In this document: positions 56,783-64,000 of the stretch, piece after piece
Numbering within the stretch: position 1 is the first letter of the stretch
Layout: every line of letters begins with the position of its first letter
Assembly: GCA_029255685.2 (NCBI GenBank)
Contig: CM055320.2
Span: 45,915,910-45,979,909 of the forward strand
Direction: 5' to 3'
DNA: 64,000 nt
Source of the DNA: Silene conica
Lineage: Eukaryota > Streptophyta > Magnoliopsida > Caryophyllales > Caryophyllaceae
The notes under the pieces: generated by a model
The model's database searches: none
The model's input: only the letters and a program-made list of their open reading frames with translations
What the model was told of the DNA's origin: nothing
Program-made: the position numbers and the translations under genes

Positions 56783-58111
56783 ATGGTTACTGCGTCTGAG
56801 TTAGAAGCATTTTTTTCGGAAATGAATAAGAAACAAGATGCAGTTATGAAGAATATTGAAATCCAATTAGCAATCATAGCTAATCAGATTGCTAGCTCTC
56901 CAGTTGGTTGTAAGAGCTCCAAAGAGACATTAAATGCTATAGATCTCAGGAGTGGTCGTGCTTATGAGGGACCAACCCCAAAGGATGATGATGCCAAAGT
57001 TCAGGACGAAGAAATCGATCCCGTGCACAGGACAGGAGGTCGACCGACCACAACATCAGGTCGACCGACCCCGACGCCTGACGTGAGATCAGCTTCTAAA
57101 GACCAGAAAAATTCCGATAATACAGAAGTCGGTCGACCGACCACTGTACCAGGTCGACCGACCAGGGTTCCTGAGCAGATTGTGGATTCACCTCCTAAGC
57201 TACCTGACTCTCCTCTCGTCAATGACACAACGGAGATTCTGAAGTTAAAAGAGCCAAGGCTTGCCGATTCCGCGACAAGCATTGTGGTCCCGTGTCCGTA
57301 TCATTTGGAGAAATTAATGTTGGAGCATCAGTCCAAAAAAATCTTGGAGAGGTATGAGGGCGTTGATATTAGTAACCCAGATATTTCTGTCAAGTGTGAT
57401 CCCATCACACCCATTACTAAAGAGTCGCTCATTCTTAGGGATGAGAATGATAGGTTACTTGATTCCCTCTCCCTCCCCGTTGATGATACTAACTTGGATC
57501 TAGAAACAACCAATGAGTTAGACTTTCACCCCTTGACTGACCAACCTATTTTTATAGGTATTAGTGACGAACATGTTCCTAATATGATTGAACCCTCTGT
57601 TAATGAACCTTGTTTTTTGCAGGATTCATTTATTGACATTCCTGATGTTTTTAATAATATTAGTGAATGTTCTATGCAAGGATCCTTTACAAAGGATCCT
57701 TCGGAGGCTTTGATGTGTTTTGAGGCATGTGCAGGTGAATCTCTTGCTCAGGAGGCTGATTTGGATGCTCCAGAAATTGCAACTCTAGTGATAGAGTCTA
57801 TAAGCAGTAGGAAGAAAGATGTTCTCGATCGAGTAGTACCACTTACTCGATCAAAAGATTTAGAGAACGAGGTCACTCAAACAAGTGATCATTTGGCTGA
57901 AGAAAAGAGCCCTAAGAAGAAGAAGCCGAGGAAGGTGTCGACCCACGACTTGGGAGTCGACAACCACGGGAGATGGATGGCTAAAGCTATGGATGATGAC
58001 CCACCTATCTACATGGTGGAGAGAAACTCATCTACCCAAATCACCATAGCTGAAGGTGTAGCCTATAGTCAGAGCCCTTGGTCAAAGAAACGCCGAATCC
58101 TTCGCGGATGA
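56783..58111 (+). CDS. Athila-T ORF of unknown function, first copy (443 codons)
   Basis: Intact frame from ATG 56783; the frame is open further back, but only with a TTG start at 56756. Residues 1-60 look helical (LEAFFSEMNKKQDAVMKNIEIQLAIIANQI). LNAIDLRSGRAYEGP resembles the short LRSG motif between gag and protease in Athila polyproteins. Next come four GRPT blocks encoded by 12-9-12 DNA units (57038-57070, 57131-57163). The middle is acidic with no known domain. The C-terminus is basic (SPKKKKPRKVS, SKKRRILRG), perhaps nuclear or nucleic-acid binding. No zinc knuckle, protease or RT. It is preserved almost identically in the second copy. I do not know its function. Confidence 0.75.
   Translation: MVTASELEAFFSEMNKKQDAVMKNIEIQLAIIANQIASSPVGCKSSKETLNAIDLRSGRAYEGPTPKDDDAKVQDEEIDPVHRTGGRPTTTSGRPTPTPDVRSASKDQKNSDNTEVGRPTTVPGRPTRVPEQIVDSPPKLPDSPLVNDTTEILKLKEPRLADSATSIVVPCPYHLEKLMLEHQSKKILERYEGVDISNPDISVKCDPITPITKESLILRDENDRLLDSLSLPVDDTNLDLETTNELDFHPLTDQPIFIGISDEHVPNMIEPSVNEPCFLQDSFIDIPDVFNNISECSMQGSFTKDPSEALMCFEACAGESLAQEADLDAPEIATLVIESISSRKKDVLDRVVPLTRSKDLENEVTQTSDHLAEEKSPKKKKPRKVSTHDLGVDNHGRWMAKAMDDDPPIYMVERNSSTQITIAEGVAYSQSPWSKKRRILRG
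57038..57163 (+). repeat. Two 12-9-12 units inside the ORF, encoding GRPT repeats
   Basis: 57038-57070 (spacer ACAACATCA) and 57131-57163 (spacer ACTGTACCA). The 21-bp period equals seven codons, so both 12-mers are read as Gly-Arg-Pro-Thr in the same frame. Confidence 0.9.
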
Positions 58112-58330
58112 CTTCTTCTTTTTGCTCGTTTCTGTTTTTCTTAAGACATTTTTTCTTGTTTTGCTAAAACTTTCTAGCTTATTTCTTTAAGTTTTTAGGA
58201 CAATTTTTTTGTGTTTGCATAGTTAAGACTTTTTGGACTTGTTTCTGGGATCTCGCGCATTTGTTGGGCGCATATTTTTCTTGCTTTTTCAGGTTCTACG
58301 AAGAAAAACGAAGACCGCTGGGACAAAGAC

Positions 58331-58436
58331 GGTCGACCGACCAGTTACACCAGTCAGTCGACCTAGTCGCCGCATTGCTGAAATTTTCTGTACTTTACAG
58401 GAAGGTCGGTCGACCTGTTCTCTTGGTCGGTCGACC
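58331..58436 (+). repeat. Two 12-9-12 units after the ORF
   Basis: 58331-58363 (spacer AGTTACACC; second arm degenerate, AGTCAGTCGACC) and 58404-58436 (spacer TGTTCTCTT; both arms GGTCGGTCGACC). Confidence 0.88.
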
Positions 58437-58519
58437 TACCGATCTGTCGCAGTCTTTCGATTTCTTCCTCGGGAACCGTGCAACCGTTCTTGGGTACTTG
58501 AGTGGCACTGCTAGCCACC

Positions 58520-58555
58520 AAAACCTCCCAGCTTACGCTGGTTTGGGGAGGTTTT
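58520..58555 (+). other. Hairpin AAAACCTCCC/GGGAGGTTTT
   Basis: The outer arms (58520-58529, 58546-58555) are perfectly complementary, with an inner CAGC/GCTG. I recall similar CCTCCCAAGCTT..GGGGAGG hairpins downstream of coding regions in plant Athila/Tat elements, so it may be a conserved RNA signal. Repeated at 63735-63770. Confidence 0.6.
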
Positions 58556-59347
58556 TCTCATGCGCTTCATAATCCAGTGAGTTCTTTCCAGTTTTTCCTT
58601 AGTTTTTATTTATTGCATATTTTCTTTTAATTTTCTGAAACCTTTACTTAGGCTGATGCACAATGGGGACATTGCGCGGGTTGGTTTGGGGAATGGTTTC
58701 GCGTCACATGCATTGCATTCTGTCACACGTTTATTGCATTTCCGTATTGCATTGTTCTTTTCTTTATTTTCCTTGCATATACAAGAAAAATACAAAAAAA
58801 TGAAAAAATTCAGAAAAAATTCCAAAAAAATGCACGTTTATTTTAGCATATAGGTCGAGTTGGAACGAAAGTATTTCAAGGATGATTTAGCTATCTTACA
58901 TGTTTATGCCTTTACCTTGCCTTGTCAACTTGTTTTAGTATGAGAGTCTTTTGCATATCTACGAGTTTTTGTCAATTTGTATATCTTGAGACTTGACTTA
59001 TACCTTGGCAACCTACTATACATTCTAAGTTTTAGAGCTTTATTTCCTGGTTTCATTCTTAAACCAGTTGTCGAGGATGTGAGTAGTACTCCCCTTGGAA
59101 CATGTTACATCAATATGCATAAACATGAACTTGAATTGCTATATACTTGTTTTACTTTCTCGTTTTGTGGGTCTTGATACGTGCATTTGGGATCCCTTTT
59201 CTCATATTTACCCATAAGCTTCACATAGCCAAAATTGCCTTTTTATTTCCCCAAAAAAGCTACATCCCATACTTAGCCTACCCTTCCAAGCTAGTATATG
59301 TGGTCTTTGGATTATTTTTTGAGGCATCATGGTTTGTATGCTATCAT

Positions 59348-59455
59348 GAGCAAAAAGAGAAAAGAAAGAAAGCAAGAAAGGAAAAAAAGAAAAAGAACAG
59401 AAAAATTCAGAAAAAGAAAGAAAGAAAAAGAAAAACGAAAAAAAATCAAAACGCA
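59348..59455 (+). repeat. Purine-rich (A/G) low-complexity run
   Basis: About 100 bp almost wholly A and G (GAAAGAAAG-type). Low complexity. The Lys/Arg-rich ORFs across it are artefacts. Confidence 0.85.
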
Positions 59456-59464
59456 CAGGAAAGC

Positions 59465-59497
59465 AGTCGACCGACCACCTTCTTAGGTCGGTCGACC
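59465..59497 (+). repeat. 12-9-12 unit with perfect hairpin arms
   Basis: AGTCGACCGACC, spacer ACCTTCTTA, GGTCGGTCGACC. Here the two arms are reverse complements at 11 of 12 positions, giving a clean stem with a 9-nt loop. Confidence 0.9.
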
Positions 59498-60139
59498 ACC
59501 TAACAGCATCAGAATGCAAATTTCGTTCCAAAATCCCTTTCTTTTATATGTTATCACTCCCGTACCTCATTCGAAAATATTTGGGAGTCCTTTCTTATAT
59601 TTATAATGTGAGAGTTGTGCTACAAAAGAGCACTTTCTTAATTTCATGTTAGATTTGTGAAGTTTGTTGTTGGGAACCGGTTTTACCAACTTGGCTACTA
59701 ACCCCACAAATCCAAAAACATCTTAACCACTTCTACCTTTTACCTCACATATCTTTCATTACCCCAATTGCATGTATCTAGGCCACTTAAATGAGATTGT
59801 TGTACAAAGTTGTAGAATTCTTGTTCATGTTAGATTGCAGGCATGTTTTCATGGGTCGCAGTTAGGTGAGTGTCTCAACAAAATTACTTCTTTCTATCTT
59901 TTACATATACTCACCCTTTGCTTCATGAGTGTCTCGAGCGTACCGTGAGAGTCCATAGTATAAAGTCTCTATAGTCTTTATGTTTGCAAGTTTGACGACC
60001 CTATAACTCGTTTGCATGATTTAAATACTTTCTCATTTTGTACTTGGCATTGGTTTAGGCTTACATGTAAATTTCGCTCTGAGATTGAAATCGTTCCATT
60101 AGTTAAGATCGAGTCTATTTCTTGCTTGATGGCAAGCAA

Positions 60140-60157
60140 GGTTTGGTTTGGGGAATT
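60140..60157 (+). other. Polypurine tract before second LTR
   Basis: GGTTTGGTTTGGGGAATT directly before TGATGCCTG at 60158 marks the end of a full internal region. Thus the second LTR is a genuine 3' LTR for the first unit. Confidence 0.8.
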
Positions 60158-61820
60158 TGATGCCTGCCTATTTTATGATGTTTTACATCTATTTTTACAC
60201 GCATTTTGTCGCTCATTTACTATGTTTTAGCCTTTATTTCCCAACAATTGTCTACTTTCGTATTTTTATGCTCTTTTGCAGATTTATGCGGAAAAGGGAC
60301 GATTTTATACCAAATTTATGCCCTCGGGACTTTTTATGACTAAGGACAAGAAGGAACGAAGCCTAGCGCACATTTCAAGGCCTAAAGATAACTTTTACAA
60401 GCAAAGAATCGATCTTCGATGTTGCAGCCTGTCTCAAATGGCTATATCTCGAGTTCTAGAGATGATAATGGAGTGATTCTAGTTGGAGGTGAAAGCTTAT
60501 CCTCTTAGCTTTCCAACGCCGCGAGAATCGCTTGATTACGATAAGTAACGAAGAAATGGCAGCTGTTTTAAGAACGATGCGCGCTGCAGTCCCGACAGTT
60601 GGTCGACCGACCAACAAAGTAGGTCGATCGACCAGGTGCCTATTGGAAAAGCCCAGAATTTGCCTGAAGCCCAGAAATTGCATAAAATCCGTAAAGCGGT
60701 CGACCGACCCAAAATATTGGTCGACCGACCACAACACCGACCCAAAAGTTTCCGCGAAGCCCATTAAAGTATTTAGGTCATTGGGAAACTCTTTATTTCC
60801 GCCTATTTAAGCCAAATTTCGTAATTAGGGTTATTAATTCAGATTTCCATCAAGTTCTTAATCTAGTTATCTATCATAGAATTATAATCAAGTCCTAATA
60901 GAGAGAAGCATCCTAGTTTAGAGAAAAACTCCATAGCTTTAGAGAATACTTTCCAAGTTTCAATATTTGTTCTTGAATTCCAATTAAGCTTGTAAGTTTG
61001 CTACAATTAATCTTTCTTGTTGCAATTAATCTTTAATCATGTTATCTCCTTTAATGTTCTTGATTCTTGTTATTGTTAGTTTTACAATTGAGATTATGCA
61101 TAGCTAATTCTTGTGATTAGGAATTAGGGGAACCATGGTAAAGACTTGATTTTGATAGTTTTATGATTAAATCACCAATCCCCCATTGTTGTTGGTAAAC
61201 TAATTCTTTTAGATTGAAAGATTGTTAGGATTAGTTTAACAACAACTTTGGGATTGCCCTTGAACGAAAGTTTAGTGCTTTTCTAGGAACCCTAAGACCG
61301 TAAGGATTGGGTAGAATATTGACCTAAAGGTTTATTCTTTGTTCCTTGGGATTGTGTTATTTGATTATTTTACCTTTCATTAACTTGTTTTAACCATGGG
61401 GAACCGAAGTTCCTAATCTCCTTTTTCCCTTATTTTAATTTCCTTTATTATTATTGCGTGTTTAGATTAATGTTCTTTATAACTTTCATGTTTATTCCTA
61501 TTTTTATTATTGTTCCAGTAACTATGAGTAGGTAAATTTCATATGTTAGGATTTATATTATCTTAGCTGTTTATTACCCAAACATCCTAGCATCTCTTTT
61601 ATTATATTTTTATTTTCCTCTTTATTTACTTGTTTTATGTTATTCTTGTTTTAGACCTAGCAACAATCAATCAAACCCTCTTTTTATTATTATTTTATAG
61701 ATTAAAAATTAGCAAACAGAATTAACCTTGTCTCTCTGTGGTTCGACCCTTACTATCACTATCTATAGTTTTAGTTTGGTTTATAAATTTTATCTTTGAC
61801 ACCCACAACGACGGGTATCA
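60158..61820 (+). repeat. Athila-T LTR copy b, 1663 bp
   Basis: Same length as copy a, with about six substitutions (for example GTGCC/CTGCC at its start and AATAATC/AACAATC near the end). 12-9-12 units at 60601-60633 and 60698-60730. Confidence 0.95.
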
Positions 61821-61825
61821 AATTT

Positions 61826-61843
61826 TGGCGCCGTTGCCGGGGA
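61826..61843 (+). other. Primer-binding site, tRNA-Asp (second copy)
   Basis: TGGCGCCGTTGCCGGGGA lies five bases after the second LTR, so the DNA to its right is again a 5' internal end. Confidence 0.93.
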
Positions 61844-61997
61844 GACGGTATAATTTTGTTTGTTAATTTTTAGTTTATTTTTCTTGTCTTAAGGAACTTA
61901 GGTTCCTTAAGACCGTTTCTTACCTTTTCTTCTAGTTTTGTTTTAGAAGACAGGTTTTTGAGAGGAAGACTTGAGTACTCTCAGTGCTATTGCGATC

Positions 61998-63326
61998 ATG
62001 GTTACTGCGTCTGAGTTAGAAGCATTTTTTTCGGAAATGAATAAGAAACAAGATGCAGTTATGAAGAATATTGAAATCCAATTAGCAATCATAGCTAATC
62101 AGATTGCTAGCTCTCCAGTTGGTTGTAAGAGCTCCAAAGAGACATTAAATGCTATAGATCTCAGGAGTGGTCGTGCTTATGAGGGACCAACCCCAAAGGA
62201 TGATGATGCCAAAGTTCAGGACGAAGAAATCGATCCCGTGCACAGGACAGGAGGTCGACCGACCACAACATCAGGTCGACCGACCCCGACGCCTGACGTG
62301 AGATCAGCTTCTACAGACCAGAAAAATTCCGATAATACAGAAGTCGGTCGACCGACCACTGTACCAGGTCGACCGACCAGGGTTCCTGAGCAGATTGTGG
62401 ATTCACCTCCTAAGCTACCTGACTCTCCTCTCGTCAATGACACAACGGAGATTCTGAAGTTAAAAGAGCCAAGGCTTGCCGATTCCGCGACAAGCATTGT
62501 GGTCCCGTGTCCGTATCATTTGGAGAAATTAATGTTGGAGCATCAGTCCAAAAAAATCTTGGAGAGGTATGAGGGCGTTGATATTAGTAACCCAGATATT
62601 TCTGTCAAGTGTGATCCCATCACACCCATTACTAAAGAGTCGCTCATTCTTAGGGATGAGAATGATAGGTTACTTGATTCCCTCTCCCTCCCCGTTGATG
62701 ATACTAACTTGGATCTAGAAACAACCAATGAGTTAGACTTTCACCCCTTGACTGACCAACCTATTTTTATAGGTATTAGTGACGAACATGTTCCTAATAT
62801 GATTGAACCCTCTGTTAATGAACCTTGTTTTTTGCAGGATTCATTTATTGACATTCCTGATGTTTTTAATAATATTAGTGAATGTTCTATGCAAGGATCC
62901 TTTACAAAGGATCCTTCGGAGGCTTTGATGTGTTTTGAGGCATGTGCAGGTGAATCTCTTGCTCAGGAGGCTGATTTGGATGCTCCAGAAATTGCAACTC
63001 TAGTGATAGAGTCTATAAGCAGTAGGAAGAAAGATGTTCTCGATCGAGTAGTACCACTTACTCGATCAAAAGATTTAGAGAACGAGGTCACTCAAACAAG
63101 TGATCATTTGGCTGAAGAAAAGAGCCCTAAGAAGAAGAAGCCGAGGAAGGTGTCGACCCACGACTTGGGAGTCGACAACCACGGGAGATGGATGGCTAAA
63201 GCTATGGATGATGACCCACCTATCTACATGGTGGAGAGAAACTCATCTACCCAAATCACCATAGCTGAAGGTGTAGCCTATAGTCAGAGCCCTTGGTCAA
63301 AGAAACGCCGAATCCTTCGCGGATGA
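61998..63326 (+). CDS. Athila-T ORF of unknown function, second copy
   Basis: 443 codons, identical to the first copy except for one visible amino-acid change (Lys to Thr after RSAS, near 62315). Same features: helical N-terminus, LRSG motif, four GRPT blocks, acidic middle, basic C-terminus. The near identity points to very recent duplication of the whole unit, not to long-term selection. Confidence 0.75.
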   Translation: MVTASELEAFFSEMNKKQDAVMKNIEIQLAIIANQIASSPVGCKSSKETLNAIDLRSGRAYEGPTPKDDDAKVQDEEIDPVHRTGGRPTTTSGRPTPTPDVRSASTDQKNSDNTEVGRPTTVPGRPTRVPEQIVDSPPKLPDSPLVNDTTEILKLKEPRLADSATSIVVPCPYHLEKLMLEHQSKKILERYEGVDISNPDISVKCDPITPITKESLILRDENDRLLDSLSLPVDDTNLDLETTNELDFHPLTDQPIFIGISDEHVPNMIEPSVNEPCFLQDSFIDIPDVFNNISECSMQGSFTKDPSEALMCFEACAGESLAQEADLDAPEIATLVIESISSRKKDVLDRVVPLTRSKDLENEVTQTSDHLAEEKSPKKKKPRKVSTHDLGVDNHGRWMAKAMDDDPPIYMVERNSSTQITIAEGVAYSQSPWSKKRRILRG

Positions 63327-64000
63327 CTTCTTCTTTTTGCCCGTTTCTGTTTTTCTTAAGACATTTTTTCTTGTTTTGCTAAAACTTTCTAGCTTATTTC
63401 TTTAAGTTTTTAGGACAATTTTTTTGTGTTTGCATAGTTAAGACTTTTTGGACTTGTTTCTGGGATCTCGCGCATTTGTTGGGCGCATATTTTTCTTGCT
63501 TTTTCAGGTTCTACGAAGAAAAACGAAGACCGCTGGGACAAAGACGGTCGACCGACCAGTTACACCAGTCAGTCGACCTAGTCGCCGCATTGCTGAAATT
63601 TTTTGTACTTTACAGGAAGGTCGGTCGACCTGTTCTCTTGGTCGGTCGACCTACCGATCTGTCGCAGTCTTTCGATTTCTTCCTCGGGAACCGTGCAACC
63701 GTTCTTGGGTACTTGAGTGGCACTGCTAGCCACCAAAACCTCCCAGCTTACGCTGGTTTGGGGAGGTTTTTCTCATGCGCTTCATAATCCAGTGAGTTCT
63801 TTCCAGTTTTTCCTTAGTTTTTATTTATTGCATATTTTCTTTTAATTTTCTGAAACCTTTACTTAGGCTGATGCACAATGGGGACATTGCGCGGGTTGGT
63901 TTGGGGAATGGTTTCGCGTCACATGCATTGCATTCTGTCACACGTTTATTGCATTTCCGTATTGCATTGTTCTTTTCTTTATTTTCCTTGCATATACAAG
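63327..64000 (+). other. Athila-T non-coding internal DNA, second copy, cut by window end
   Basis: Matches 58112-58785, with 12-9-12 units at 63546-63578 and 63619-63651 and the hairpin at 63735-63770. It continues beyond the window. Confidence 0.9.

Larger units (their letters stand above)
58112..60157 (+). other. Athila-T non-coding internal DNA, first copy
   Basis: No convincing ORF. It holds 12-9-12 units at 58331-58363, 58404-58436 and 59465-59497, a hairpin at 58520-58555, a polypurine-like GGTTGGTTTGGGGAATGG near 58678-58696, a purine-rich run at 59348-59455 and the polypurine tract GGTTTGGTTTGGGGA just before the next LTR. Confidence 0.85.
54943..64000 (+). mobile_element. Athila-T: non-autonomous Athila-like element in tandem (LTR-int-LTR-int)
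   Basis: LTR (54943-56605), internal (56606-60157), LTR (60158-61820), internal (61821 to the window end). The period is 5215 bp and copies differ by only a handful of bases (about six between LTRs, about three between internal parts). Each internal region has a tRNA-Asp primer-binding site, one ORF of unknown function and no gag-pol. It is inserted in the Gypsy-R integrase (flank AACAC). The right end is outside the window, so a third LTR is expected but unseen. Confidence 0.92.

Noticed and set aside
59147..59531. Lys/Arg-rich ORF and its Phe/Ser-rich reverse
   Set aside because: Low-complexity purine run; no family resemblance.

Overview
This window is nuclear DNA from a flowering plant, most likely a eudicot, and comes from transposon-dense, gene-poor chromatin. 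The signs are Ty1/copia, Tekay-like and Athila-like Ty3/gypsy LTR retrotransposons with plant primer-binding sites (initiator tRNA-Met and tRNA-Asp), L1-type LINEs with a DUF4283-like ORF1, a TRIM, and Tourist-like and other MITEs. I found no convincing host gene, tRNA, rRNA or CRISPR array. The nesting is deep, and I resolved it mainly by LTR ends and target-site duplications (TSDs).

Layout: (1) 1-8038 is copia element Copia-1, whose 5' LTR is cut by the window edge; gag-pol is broken by one stop and one frameshift. (2) 8039-10413 holds AT-rich DNA, a possible Helitron end and a 5'-truncated minus-strand LINE (LINE-1) with a 12-bp TSD. (3) About 10414-15689 is minus-strand Copia-2, with a gag ORF, a long leader and a 1.9-kb LTR that contains a palindromic MITE set inside a (TA)n microsatellite. 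(4) 15690-19216 is the 3' end of a Tekay-like element (Tekay-1). (5) 19217-19692 and 39366-39474 are halves of an old Athila-like LTR split by Copia-3 (19693-39365, TSD ATAAG). Copia-3 itself contains a nearly full-length LINE (LINE-2), a PIF/Harbinger MITE and an Athila/Tekay chimera (31871-38077, TSD GACAA). (6) 40651-54942 is a decayed gypsy element (Gypsy-R) split by a TRIM (TSD GCCAA) and by a complete Tekay-like element, Tekay-2 (43854-54144, TSD GGTGG). (7) 54943-64000 is a non-autonomous Athila-like element arranged LTR-internal-LTR-internal with a 5215-bp period.

The coding parts are gag-pol polyproteins and LINE ORFs, all carrying stops or frameshifts except the unknown 443-codon ORF of the non-autonomous Athila element, which is intact in both copies. 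The best candidate for something undescribed is a 33-bp architecture: two 12-bp near-palindromes of the GGTCGACCGACC type separated by a spacer that is always 9 nt but varies in sequence. It recurs in the Copia-1 leader, in Athila-like LTRs and internal DNA, and as related 12-9-12 GC hairpins in Tekay LTRs. The Tekay LTRs also carry tandem units with a constant core and variable but mutually complementary arms, so the pairing is kept while the sequence changes.
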